Assembly (NCBI RefSeq): GCF_900110685.1
Contig: NZ_FOES01000003.1
Coordinates: forward strand, 62,001-126,000
DNA length: 64,000 bases
From: Piscibacillus halophilus
GTDB lineage: Bacteria; Bacillota; Bacilli; Bacillales; Alkalibacillaceae
Direction of reading: 5' to 3'
Below the pieces are notes generated by a model that saw only the letters and a program-made list of their open reading frames with translations, had not been told where the DNA came from and ran no database searches. Position numbers and translations under genes: made by a program. Shown here one piece after another: positions 52,307-60,217 of the stretch. Position 1 is the stretch's first letter, and every line of letters starts with the position of its first letter.

Positions 52307-52320
52307 GGGGGATTATATCG

Positions 52321-53088
52321 ATGAGTGAGACAAAAACGAACACTCGCGTGAGTGAAATTTTTGATTTGTTCTATAAACATTTAAATAACTTTTTAAAAGA
52401 GGCAAATCCGAATCATGAAGAATACACAGAGTTTGTGAAGTGGGCAGATCGCTTAGGGCGTACAGGAGAATTACCATTATTCATGGATGTATTTATTGAA
52501 TCATCGGTGCTTAAAAATATGTATGCTGATAAGCCAGGGACAGAGCCTTCATTATTAGGACCGTATTATGTAGAAGGTGCGCCTATTTTAGAAAAACCTT
52601 ATAAACTACCAATGCGAGAAAATGAAAAAGGTGAAAAGCTTAAGTTCTCTGGAACTGTTAAAGATGTTAACGGAGAACCGTTAGCGAATACATTAGTGGA
52701 TATGTGGCAGGATGACGCGGATGGCTATTATTCATCCTTTGATTCAGATGCACCGCCTTATAATTTGCGAGGAAGATTCTATACGGATGAAAATGGTTAT
52801 TTTGAGGTTGATACGATTGTGCCAATTCCGTATCAAATACCGACAGCTGGACCAACAGGAGAATTTCTCAAAATGATAGATCAGCACCCATATCGACCAG
52901 CTCATTTGCATATTATGTTTAAACATAAAGGGTATGAAACTTTAATTACACAGGTGTTCTTTGAAGGTGACGAATGGCTCGAAAGCGATGTAGCAGATGG
53001 AGTACGTCCATCCTTGATGACCAAGTTATATGATGGCGGCGACTATAAGAAAGCCTCACTTGATTTCGTCATGCGAAACGAGGAATAG
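52321..53088 (+). CDS. Intradiol ring-cleavage dioxygenase (catechol 1,2-dioxygenase type)
   Basis: A 255-residue non-heme Fe(III) dioxygenase that opens a catechol between its hydroxyls to a cis,cis-muconate. It has an N-terminal helical dimerisation domain (about 1-85) and a C-terminal beta-sandwich. Iron ligands are seen as the Tyr of LLGPYYVEG, the Tyr of PPYNLRGRFYT, and the two His of RPAHLHIMF. The N-terminal domain excludes the protocatechuate enzymes and suits catechol or hydroxyquinol dioxygenases. It is cotranscribed with the monooxygenase; a partial terminator follows. Confidence 0.9.
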   Translation: MSETKTNTRVSEIFDLFYKHLNNFLKEANPNHEEYTEFVKWADRLGRTGELPLFMDVFIESSVLKNMYADKPGTEPSLLGPYYVEGAPILEKPYKLPMRENEKGEKLKFSGTVKDVNGEPLANTLVDMWQDDADGYYSSFDSDAPPYNLRGRFYTDENGYFEVDTIVPIPYQIPTAGPTGEFLKMIDQHPYRPAHLHIMFKHKGYETLITQVFFEGDEWLESDVADGVRPSLMTKLYDGGDYKKASLDFVMRNEE

Positions 53089-53098
53089 GAGTAACATG

Positions 53099-53136
53099 AA
53101 GGAGGTTGTTTTAGCATTAAGACACCCTCCTTTTTC
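53099..53136 (+). terminator. Terminator-like hairpin within the aromatic cluster
   Basis: AAGGAGG pairs with CCTCCTT, extended imperfectly by TGT/ACA, and is followed by TTTTTC. It separates the oxygenase pair from the downstream genes. Confidence 0.7.
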
Positions 53137-53174
53137 TTTCTTAATTATTTATTTTTCAACTGGAGGAGTCGATC

Positions 53175-54329
53175 ATGGACTTATTAATTAAACATATTAC
53201 GACAGATATCATTGACATACCCATTAAACGTCCTCATCAATTTTCGACTGAAAAGATTACAACTAAAAGTTTTATGATTGTAAGATTACACCTTACTAAT
53301 GATATAGAAGGCATTGGAGAAGGCACGACGCCAGGAATTTGGTGGAATGGTGAAAGTGTCGAAACGATGAAATTAGTGGTAGATCAATATATTAAACCTC
53401 TTTTATTAGGAAAAGATCCACGTTATGTCGAACAAATTTTAGCCTTAATGGATCGTCACATCCGTGGTAATTCCTTTGCGAAAGCGGCAGTTGAAATGAG
53501 TATATATGATGCCTTAGGACACGTCTTTCAGGTACCTGTTCATCAATTGCTTGGTGGGGCATTTACAAAAGAAGTTCCAATTAGGTGGGCGCTTGCCAGT
53601 GGTTCAATAGAAGGCGATATAAATGAAGGGATTGAACTTTATCAAAACCATACCTATCAAACTTTTAAGATCAAATCTGGGAAAGAATCTCCTGAAAAAG
53701 ACGTGATTCGTTCTATAAAAATAGCTGAAGGTCTTCAAGGTTACTCGGCTATTGGCGTTGACCCTAATGGTTCTTGGAATCGATTGATGACCAAAAAATG
53801 GATGGAGGAACTTAATCAAGCTGGCGTCGAATTTTTAGAACAACCATTAGCACCAGAAGATATTGATGGGATGAGTGACTTAGTTTCGATGAAGAGAGTA
53901 CCGATCATGGCTGATGAAGGCATTGCTTCTATTCATGATGCTAGACAAATCGTTGAAAAGAAAGCCGCTGATATCTTCTCATTAAAAATTCATAAATTTG
54001 GCGGTATGCGTCATACGCTTAAAGTAGGAGCACTTGCTGAGAGTGCTGGAATCTGTTGTTTTGGCGGAACTTCATTAGAGACTTCTATTGGAACAGCAGC
54101 GAATCTCCATGCCTTTTGTACCTTACGTAACTTGGATTATGGAGCTGAAATTTTTGGACCTGATTGGTTAAAAGACGATCTTGTTGTAGAGCCGTTGAAA
54201 TCTAAAAAAGGAACCTTAACACTACCTGAAAAACCAGGGCTTGGGATTGAGTTAGATGAGACGAAGTTTACGCAATACAAACGTCATAAGGAGGAGAACT
54301 CTTGGAACACTACGATGCGCCAACCTTAA
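53175..54329 (+). CDS. Muconate cycloisomerase-like enolase-superfamily enzyme
   Basis: A 384-residue enolase-superfamily protein of the muconate lactonising subgroup. Catalytic residues fit: KxK in TFKIKSGK near residue 163, metal ligands Asp in GVDPNGSW, Glu in LEQPLAPED and Asp in MADEG, and the opposite Lys in LKIHKFGG. It should cyclise cis,cis-muconate to muconolactone, which fits the intradiol dioxygenase upstream. Other family members racemise dipeptides or make succinylbenzoate, so the assignment depends on context. The gene overlaps the DUF3237 gene by 28 bp. Confidence 0.87.
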   Translation: MDLLIKHITTDIIDIPIKRPHQFSTEKITTKSFMIVRLHLTNDIEGIGEGTTPGIWWNGESVETMKLVVDQYIKPLLLGKDPRYVEQILALMDRHIRGNSFAKAAVEMSIYDALGHVFQVPVHQLLGGAFTKEVPIRWALASGSIEGDINEGIELYQNHTYQTFKIKSGKESPEKDVIRSIKIAEGLQGYSAIGVDPNGSWNRLMTKKWMEELNQAGVEFLEQPLAPEDIDGMSDLVSMKRVPIMADEGIASIHDARQIVEKKAADIFSLKIHKFGGMRHTLKVGALAESAGICCFGGTSLETSIGTAANLHAFCTLRNLDYGAEIFGPDWLKDDLVVEPLKSKKGTLTLPEKPGLGIELDETKFTQYKRHKEENSWNTTMRQP

Positions 54330-54772
54330 CCTTTTTATTTGATATGGAACTAACCGTTGATCAGCCATACCATTTAGGTGTAACACCAAAAGGGAATCGG
54401 AGAATTATTCAAGTTAATGATGGTTATTTTAGAGGAAGTATTTTAAACGGCACCGTGATTCCTGGGGGAGATGATTGGATAACAGTGTTAGAAGACGGAA
54501 CCATTATTCAAGATGTGCGTATTTTGCTTAAAACATATGATGGCGCATATATTGCGATGACGTATAGAGGAATACGGACAGGTACTAGTGACGTTTTAAA
54601 AAGATTAGATCGAAACGAAGAAGTGAATTTAAACGAGTATTACTTTACAACACAACCTGTGTTTGAAACTTCATCTAAAAAATATGATTGGTTAAATAAA
54701 CGAATTTTTGTAGCGCAAGGAAGAAGAATGCCAGGGAAAGTCAACTATTCTATTTACACGGTTGGTGAGTAA
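54302..54772 (+). CDS. DUF3237-family protein
   Basis: A 156-residue protein of the DUF3237 family, a small beta-barrel: GVTPKGNRRIIQVNDGYFRG near residue 27, NGTVIPGGDDWITVLEDG near 50 and DGAYIAMTYRGIRTG near 80. TTG 54302 lies inside the end of the cycloisomerase gene with AAGGAGGAG 6 nt upstream, so both are coupled. The alpha/beta-hydrolase gene follows after 3 nt. In ordinary catechol pathways a muconolactone isomerase (CatC) stands between these two enzymes, and none is present; this protein may fill that step. Its function is not established. Confidence 0.82.
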   Translation: MEHYDAPTLTFLFDMELTVDQPYHLGVTPKGNRRIIQVNDGYFRGSILNGTVIPGGDDWITVLEDGTIIQDVRILLKTYDGAYIAMTYRGIRTGTSDVLKRLDRNEEVNLNEYYFTTQPVFETSSKKYDWLNKRIFVAQGRRMPGKVNYSIYTVGE

Positions 54773-54775
54773 TCT

Positions 54776-55660
54776 ATGCTTAAAATGTGGCGTAAAAAGT
54801 TTTTGAAAAACGGTAAACAACTTTTTATACATGAAACTCCAGGGGAGAAGGGAACGATTATTGGTGTTCATGGCTTGACGGGTCACCACATGCAATTAGG
54901 ACATTATCAAAAAGCATTTGAAAAGCAATTCCGTATGATTACTTATGATTTGAGAGGACGGGGTAAAAGTTCGGAGGCTGATCCATCTACATGTATTGAT
55001 CAGCATGTAGATGATCTCGTTGAGCTAATAGATTTACTAAAAGTTGAACGCCCGATCCTTATGGGGTATTCCATGGGGGCGTATATTTGCTTGAAAGCCG
55101 CTTCTCGATTAGAAAATGTAGGAGCCGTTATATTATTAGATGGAGCAGCAGAAACTGATGAAGGTCAAAAAGAATTAATCCTTCCGTCCTTAGTAAGATT
55201 AAAAACACCATATTCGACGCGGTTAGATTACATTACTCAAACTCGCAAGGCATATGAAAAATTAGGAATAAGATGGTCTGAGCATATGAACCGAATTGTC
55301 AATTATGAAATAGAAAAGCAAGGAGATCATTGGGAGCATAAGTCAAATTCGAAATTAATTGAAAAAGATTTTATGAGCTTTTTTGATTATAACGTGGAAC
55401 AATATGCACCATCCATTACAGCACCCGTATTATTAGTGCAGGCAACTGGGCATATGGTTGGAAGACGCCCACTTTTTTATGACTTTCAATTTTATAAGCT
55501 TGAACAACTAATAAATACCATTGAGACAATTAAGACAAAGGCCAATCATTTAACACTTGTGTTTAATAAACAAGTAGAACTAGAGTGGAGAATGTTAGAC
55601 TTTTTGAATCGTCATTTTTCTTTAATAGATCATGAGTCAACGTATTGTCAAAATCGTTAA
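54776..55660 (+). CDS. Alpha/beta hydrolase, possible 3-oxoadipate enol-lactonase
   Basis: A 294-residue alpha/beta hydrolase. The oxyanion HG is in GVHGLTGHH near residue 29, the nucleophile Ser in LMGYSMGAYI near residue 102, and the catalytic His probably in KANHLTLV near residue 263. YDLRGRGKSS is typical of the PcaD/CatD-like and epoxide-hydrolase-like group. Following a cycloisomerase and DUF3237 in one transcript, it would be expected to open the enol-lactone to 3-oxoadipate. The protein is longer than classical PcaD (about 260), so other ester or C-C hydrolase roles are possible. Confidence 0.8.
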   Translation: MLKMWRKKFLKNGKQLFIHETPGEKGTIIGVHGLTGHHMQLGHYQKAFEKQFRMITYDLRGRGKSSEADPSTCIDQHVDDLVELIDLLKVERPILMGYSMGAYICLKAASRLENVGAVILLDGAAETDEGQKELILPSLVRLKTPYSTRLDYITQTRKAYEKLGIRWSEHMNRIVNYEIEKQGDHWEHKSNSKLIEKDFMSFFDYNVEQYAPSITAPVLLVQATGHMVGRRPLFYDFQFYKLEQLINTIETIKTKANHLTLVFNKQVELEWRMLDFLNRHFSLIDHESTYCQNR

Positions 55661-55749
55661 GAAGAATATATATTCCTTAGCCATTGTTCTTTAAAAAATA
55701 ACGAAAACATGTTTATAATAGAGTAGAGAATGTTGAAGGAGGACTGACA

Positions 55750-56061
55750 ATGGATAAGGCTTTAGAAGAAAACCTTTGGGGTGCGCTTGAAAACGTCATT
55801 GACCCTGAACTAGGTATTGATATCGTCAACCTTGGTTTAGTTTATGGCGTTGACTTAGATGATGAAGGTTCAGCAACGGTTACTATGACATTAACTGCAA
55901 TGGGTTGTCCGCTTGCTGGTACGATTGAACAAGATGTCAAACGTGCACTTTCTGATATCCCTGAAGTTGACAATACAGTGGTTAATATCGTATGGAACCC
56001 GCCATGGACGAAAGAACGTATGTCTCGCTATGCGAAAATCGCTCTTGGAATTCCAGACTAA
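55750..56061 (+). CDS. yitW: SufT-like iron-sulfur assembly protein YitW (MIP18/DUF59)
   Basis: A 103-residue MIP18-family protein. It contains ENVIDPELGIDIVNLGLVYG near residue 11 and TAMGCPLAGTIEQDV with the conserved Cys near residue 55. Such proteins help deliver iron-sulfur clusters to target enzymes. AAGGAGG precedes the ATG. In B. subtilis yitW directly follows yitV; here the aromatic cluster separates them. Confidence 0.92.
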   Translation: MDKALEENLWGALENVIDPELGIDIVNLGLVYGVDLDDEGSATVTMTLTAMGCPLAGTIEQDVKRALSDIPEVDNTVVNIVWNPPWTKERMSRYAKIALGIPD

Positions 56062-56084
56062 AAAGATAAATTGATTAAGTAAAG

Positions 56085-56116
56085 ATGATCTCGACTATTT
56101 TCGAGATCATTTTTTA
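56085..56116 (+). terminator. Terminator of yitW
   Basis: A 10-bp perfect stem, ATGATCTCGA and TCGAGATCAT, is followed by TTTTTT. Confidence 0.93.
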
Positions 56117-56132
56117 TTAATGTTTTATATAT

Positions 56133-56174
56133 ATAAAGCCCAGAAAGAGACTGTGATAGTTCTCTATTTGGGCT
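56133..56174 (-). terminator. Terminator of uppP
   Basis: A long stem with two mismatches, AGCCCAGAAAGAGA against TCTCTATTTGGGCT, lies on the 3' side of the minus-strand gene. Confidence 0.75.
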
Positions 56175-56185
56175 AATCTTATGTC

Positions 56186-56998
56186 TTAGAAAAATAAAAA
56201 CACTATAGCTCCTACAATGAAGCAGTAGAAAGCAAAATATTTAAGGTTCCCAGATTTCATAATGTCAATGAACCATAATAAAGCGAAATAAGAAGCCACA
56301 ATAGCCCCAATTAAAGCGACTAAAAGTAAAATAAATTGGCCAGAGAAGGCTTCATTTCCTGCAATATCGCTAACTGAAAATACCATGGTTCCAATGCTGA
56401 CCGGAATATACATCAAGAATGAGAATCTAAGAGCAGACGATCGATTAAATCCAACTAACATGGCTCCGACAATTGTTGCCCCTGATCGACTAATTCCAGG
56501 AATTAATGCAATGGCTTGCGCAATCCCGACCATGAAAGCATCTTTAATCGTAATCTCATCATCAGTTTTGAACCCTTTGAGGTTGCGAATAATCCATAAA
56601 GCAATTCCAGTTAAGATTAATGTAATTCCAACGACTTTAATATTGTGACCAATTATACTGTCAATATGGTCTTCAATTAAGACTCCTAATAAACCTGCGG
56701 GGATCGTAGCAACAACTAATAATAAAATATAATTGAAGTCAGAACGATAGCTCGAATCTTTTTGGAAAATAAATTTTGAGCCATTGACTGTGAGTCTGAT
56801 TAAATCATTTCGGTATATGATCAGTACAGCGATTAATGAACCAAAATTAATGAATCCTTCAAAGGTGATTGGTAAGTCAATTTCTAATAAGTTTCTAACG
56901 ATTAATAAGTGACCGCTCGAAGAAATCGGGATGGGCTCAGTAAAACCTTGGAAAAGCCCTAAGAATAAATACTTTAATAATTCAATTAGTTCTTGCAT
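56186..56998 (-). CDS. uppP: Undecaprenyl-diphosphatase UppP (BacA)
   Basis: A 270-residue membrane phosphatase that recycles undecaprenyl diphosphate to the monophosphate carrier for cell-wall synthesis and confers bacitracin tolerance. The active-site regions are FQGFTEPIPISSSGH near residue 14 (Glu and His) and PGISRSGATI near residue 163 (Arg). About eight hydrophobic segments are present. ATG 56998 follows AGGAGG by about 7 nt; the longer reading from 57022 starts before that signal. The EPIPISSSGH variant (not EFLPVSSTGH) marks a subgroup. Confidence 0.9.
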   Translation of the reverse strand: MQELIELLKYLFLGLFQGFTEPIPISSSGHLLIVRNLLEIDLPITFEGFINFGSLIAVLIIYRNDLIRLTVNGSKFIFQKDSSYRSDFNYILLLVVATIPAGLLGVLIEDHIDSIIGHNIKVVGITLILTGIALWIIRNLKGFKTDDEITIKDAFMVGIAQAIALIPGISRSGATIVGAMLVGFNRSSALRFSFLMYIPVSIGTMVFSVSDIAGNEAFSGQFILLLVALIGAIVASYFALLWFIDIMKSGNLKYFAFYCFIVGAIVFLFF

Positions 56999-57073
56999 TA
57001 TAAAACCTCCTAAATTGTGCACATAACCTAGTTTTTTTGAATAAGTTAATCTTGAAAAGGGAGGTAAGATTCT

Positions 57074-57373
57074 GTGAATACTTATTCAAAGGATCATATT
57101 TTAAATTTATGTAAAAGTCACATGAAACAGTACGTGCTTGTTGAAACTCAACAAGGTGAACAACTTCAAGGTGTTATAGTAGACATGGACGATGAAAATG
57201 TCTATTTAGTTACACCGGTTATTCATCAAGAACAAAGAAATCCTTACGCATATGGGTATGGATACGGATCGCCTTATGGGTATGGTTATGGGTATCCTCC
57301 AAGCGTAGGATTGAGAAGACTTATTTTACCATTAACAGCAATCGCGGCGTTAAGTTTGTTACCTTGGTATTAA
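57074..57373 (+). CDS. Small Sm-like protein with Gly-Tyr-rich repeat and hydrophobic tail
   Basis: A 99-residue protein from GTG 57074 behind AAAAGGGAGGT. Residues about 15-50 look like an Sm-type beta domain (VLVETQQGEQLQGVIVDMDDENVYLV). Residues 55-76 are a Gly-Tyr repeat with YGYGYGSPYGYGYGY. The last 20 residues are hydrophobic with LPLTAIAALSLLP. A 15-bp perfect terminator follows. I know similar unnamed small proteins in spore-forming Bacillaceae but no function. A coat- or membrane-associated role is possible; RNA binding is only suggested by the fold-like pattern. Confidence 0.7.
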   Translation: MNTYSKDHILNLCKSHMKQYVLVETQQGEQLQGVIVDMDDENVYLVTPVIHQEQRNPYAYGYGYGSPYGYGYGYPPSVGLRRLILPLTAIAALSLLPWY

Positions 57374-57375
57374 AA

Positions 57376-57420
57376 AAGAGGTTGACTCAACGCCTTATGA
57401 TTTGAGTCAACCTCTTCTAT
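57376..57420. terminator. Bidirectional terminator before yjzD
   Basis: A 15-bp perfect stem, AAGAGGTTGACTCAA and TTGAGTCAACCTCTT, with an 11-nt loop lies between convergent genes. Confidence 0.92.
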
Positions 57421-57600
57421 TTAATACGACGAGTCATCCTTAATAACGCCTTCACCAAGAACCACTGAGGAAATAGTGAAGATTACCGTTAATACGATTG
57501 CGAGTGGGAAGCTAAATGTGTCTCCAGTCATGCTTGTGATTACATATACAACCATTAAGCTTAATAGGAAACCCCAAATGACTGTCCAAATTAAACGCAT
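57421..57600 (-). CDS. yjzD: DUF2929-family small membrane protein YjzD
   Basis: A 59-residue protein from ATG 57600 (6 nt after GAGGTGA) to TAA 57421-57423. It has two hydrophobic segments split by TSMTGDTFSFP and a short acidic tail, the DUF2929 pattern with the RLIWTVIWGFLLSLMVVYV opening. In B. subtilis yjzD lies in the same neighbourhood near med and fabHF. The function is unknown. Confidence 0.82.
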   Translation of the reverse strand: MRLIWTVIWGFLLSLMVVYVITSMTGDTFSFPLAIVLTVIFTISSVVLGEGVIKDDSSY

Positions 57601-57715
57601 AGTATGTCACCTCATTTTATATACATTGCAAATTACAGTTTACCAAAGGTTTAGAAAAAAATAAATAACGAATATGTGACGTTTTTATGCAATCATAAAA
57701 AAGGTGGATTACACA

Positions 57716-58141
57716 ATGAAAGTATTTATTAAAGGTTGTTTTCAAAAGATCGCATTTCAACTCATCCATGAGCTCGTGGACCAAGGTTTTGAGGTTTTTG
57801 GATTTGATGAAGTGGATTCAGATGATGAAAAGTTCGATCGTTATGCTATGGTAGGAAGAAATTCAGCTTTCCATTTAGAAAATTCAATTGAAGACTCATC
57901 TCAGTATGAGTATACTTATGATTTTACAATTGAAGATGGATTATGTACGTTTAAAGATGGTGAACAAACCGTATTAAAAATTTATATTGATTGTTTTGAT
58001 GCTCATGAAGAACGCGATCAAATAACATCTGAACATATTTCAAAATGGTTAGCTAGTTTACAACAATATACCTCATTACCAGATCAAATTCATTTAAACG
58101 GTGAGGAAGTTAACGGGGTTCATATTATAAAGATAGAGTAA
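57716..58141 (+). CDS. Hypothetical protein upstream of med
   Basis: A 141-residue acidic protein from ATG 57716, which follows AAGGTGG by 8 nt; an upstream in-frame codon at 57704 lies within that signal. It starts MKVFIKGCFQKIAFQLIHEL, similar to the first strand and helix of nucleotide-sugar/dinucleotide-binding folds, but lacks a GxxGxxG motif. It lies just before med, where B. subtilis has the unstudied yjaU/yjaV genes. I cannot assign it a family. Confidence 0.6.
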   Translation: MKVFIKGCFQKIAFQLIHELVDQGFEVFGFDEVDSDDEKFDRYAMVGRNSAFHLENSIEDSSQYEYTYDFTIEDGLCTFKDGEQTVLKIYIDCFDAHEERDQITSEHISKWLASLQQYTSLPDQIHLNGEEVNGVHIIKIE

Positions 58142-58223
58142 ATTTTGAACACATATGGTTGCTATGTTCTCTGAAAAGTTACAAAATATAAGTAGGACTT
58201 ATTTAGGTATCGGAGTGCTAGAT

Positions 58224-59177
58224 TTGAAAAAATACTTGTTATTATTAGGCTTAGCCTCAACGGTTTTCTTATTGGTCAGTTGTGGACAAGTTTTCAATAA
58301 AGGACAATTAAATAATGTCGGTCTACTCTTGGATGGTACTATTCATGATGAAACGTGGGGTAAAGGAGCTTATTTAGGAGCTTTGGAGATCAAAGAAGAA
58401 CATAATATCAGTGTTTTAACGAGAGAAAATGTATCGACCATACGTGAGACAGAAGAACACGTGAAGGATATGAAACGGCAGGGAGTCAATTTAGTTTTTG
58501 GGCACGGCTCAGAATTTGGGAAGTATTTTGATCAATTAAATGAGGCGTACCCTGATATGCATTTTGTCTACTTTAACGGAAATACATTTGATCAAAATAT
58601 TACGAGTATACACTTTGATGGTTATGAGATGGGCTATTTTGCAGGCGTATTATCAGCAAAGGTGACTCAGACAAACGAAATTGGTATTATTTCTGCTTTT
58701 GAGAATCAACCAGAAGTTCAAGGCTTTTTTGAAGGCGTTAAAGATACAGACCCTAGGGTTAATCTTCATTTAAGATCTGTTTTTGATTGGTATGACCAGC
58801 AACGAGCGTTGTTATTATTTAAAGATTTATTAGCTGATAATATTGATATCGTCTATCCAGCAGGAGATGGATTTAATATCCCCATCATCTTAGAAGCAGA
58901 AAAACATGATATTTATTCGATTGGTTATGTAAGTGAGCAAAATGAAGTGGCCCCTGAGTCTGTGATCACCAGTACCATTCAAGATTTAGAAAAAATATAT
59001 GTTAATATCGCTAATCAATTTGATCAAGGTGAGTTACCATCAGGGGTTATTCATTATGGATTTGATAATGAATATATTTATTTAGGAGAGTATGGTGACA
59101 CGGTTAGTGATGAAGTTAAAGAAGAAGTGGATGCGGCGATTAATCGTTATTTAGAAAGCGGAAGTTTAAAGAATTAG
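58224..59177 (+). CDS. med: Positive regulator of comK, BMP-type lipoprotein Med
   Basis: A 317-residue lipoprotein from TTG 58224, which sits 6 nt after GGAGTG; the length equals that of B. subtilis Med. The signal peptide ends in the lipobox LVSC near residue 19. The mature part has the BMP (PnrA-like nucleoside-binding) fold: GLLLDGTIHDETWGKGAYLG, GHGSEFGKYF, HFVYFNGN and GYEMGYFAGVLSA. In B. subtilis Med raises comK expression. The comZ gene that forms a pair with med there is missing, since only 86 bp lie before fabH. The upstream in-frame start at 58155 would destroy the signal peptide. Confidence 0.85.
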   Translation: MKKYLLLLGLASTVFLLVSCGQVFNKGQLNNVGLLLDGTIHDETWGKGAYLGALEIKEEHNISVLTRENVSTIRETEEHVKDMKRQGVNLVFGHGSEFGKYFDQLNEAYPDMHFVYFNGNTFDQNITSIHFDGYEMGYFAGVLSAKVTQTNEIGIISAFENQPEVQGFFEGVKDTDPRVNLHLRSVFDWYDQQRALLLFKDLLADNIDIVYPAGDGFNIPIILEAEKHDIYSIGYVSEQNEVAPESVITSTIQDLEKIYVNIANQFDQGELPSGVIHYGFDNEYIYLGEYGDTVSDEVKEEVDAAINRYLESGSLKN

Positions 59178-59198
59178 TCTTTTCTTCCGTTTATTTTT

Positions 59199-59227
59199 TT
59201 GATAAAATTATAACCAGGTCATAATAT
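59199..59227 (+). promoter_or_regulatory. Promoter of fabH-fabF
   Basis: TTGATA (59199-59204), a 17-bp spacer and TAATAT (59222-59227). The spacer is occupied by the FapR-like operator. A TATAAT at 59233-59238 is a weaker alternative -10. Confidence 0.55.
59208..59224 (+). promoter_or_regulatory. FapR-like operator of fabH-fabF
   Basis: TTATAACCAGGTCATAA is a 17-bp near-palindrome (7 of 8 base pairs) that matches the FapR consensus TTAGTACCWGGTACTAA at 13 of 17 positions. It lies inside the promoter. FapR represses lipid-synthesis genes until malonyl-CoA releases it. Confidence 0.65.
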
Positions 59228-59263
59228 ATGATTATAATAGTTTGTAATGAGGAGATGACCAAA

Positions 59264-60199
59264 ATGAATGCTGGTATTTTAGGTACAGGACACTATGTTC
59301 CTGAACGTGTTTTAACGAATAAGGACCTAGAGAAAATGGTTGATACTTCGGACGAATGGATTCAAACTAGAACAGGTATTGTCGAACGGAGAATTGCACC
59401 TGATGACATTGATACGTCTGATATGGCATATTATGCAGCAGTTCAGGCAATGGAAGAAGCAGAAGTAAAAAGTGAAGACATAGACATGATTTTAGTCGCA
59501 ACTGTGACACCTGATATGGGATTTCCATCTGTTGCTTGTCAAATCCAAGAGCGACTTGGAGCGTTTAATGCATCTGCAATGGATTTAAGTGCAGCTTGCG
59601 CAGGATTTATGTATGGGATGGTAACAGCTAAACAATTTATCGAAAGTCAAACTTATAAAAACATTCTAGTTGTTGGTGTAGAAAAATTATCTAAAATAAC
59701 AAACTGGGAAGATCGTAATACGTCTGTATTATTTGGCGATGGAGCAGGAGCAGCTGTTCTTGGACCCGTATCGAAAGATCGAGGAATCTTATCTTTTGAA
59801 TTAGGTGCAGATGGAACTGGTATCCCGCATTTACATCAAGATGGTGATTATATTTATATGAATGGTCGTGAAGTATTTAAATTTGCGGTTAGACAAATGG
59901 GAGAGTCGGCTTTAAATGTAGTCGAAAAAATTAATCTAACAAAAGATGATGTCGATTATTTAATTCCTCACCAAGCAAATATTAGAATTATGGAAGCAGC
60001 AAGAGAAAAACTAGATATACCGGTTGAAAAAATGTCAAAATCAGTTCATAAATATGGCAACACTTCAGCTGCATCGATTGCAATTGCGTTGTCTGAAGAC
60101 GTTAAAGAAGGTAAGATTAAAAAAGATGAATTGATTGTCCTAGTTGGATTTGGTGGCGGACTAACATGGGGTGCCGTTGCTTTACGTTGGGGAAAATAA
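59264..60199 (+). CDS. fabH: Beta-ketoacyl-ACP synthase III FabH
   Basis: A 311-residue enzyme that starts fatty-acid chains by condensing acyl-CoA with malonyl-ACP. The active-site Cys is in [10 protein letters not shown] near residue 112, with the His in [10 protein letters not shown] and the Asn in [12 protein letters not shown] 59264 is 9 nt from AGGAG; ATG 59255 is only 1 nt from it. It is the first gene of fabH-fabF, 18 nt before fabF, and is probably repressed by FapR. Confidence 0.96.
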   Translation: MNAGILGTGHYVPERVLTNKDLEKMVDTSDEWIQTRTGIVERRIAPDDIDTSDMAYYAAVQAMEEAEVKSEDIDMILVATVTPDMGFPSVACQIQERLGAFNASAMDLSAACAGFMYGMVTAKQFIESQTYKNILVVGVEKLSKITNWEDRNTSVLFGDGAGAAVLGPVSKDRGILSFELGADGTGIPHLHQDGDYIYMNGREVFKFAVRQMGESALNVVEKINLTKDDVDYLIPHQANIRIMEAAREKLDIPVEKMSKSVHKYGNTSAASIAIALSEDVKEGKIKKDELIVLVGFGGGLTWGAVALRWGK

Positions 60200-60217
60200 G
60201 AGGAGGTTAGAATAACA

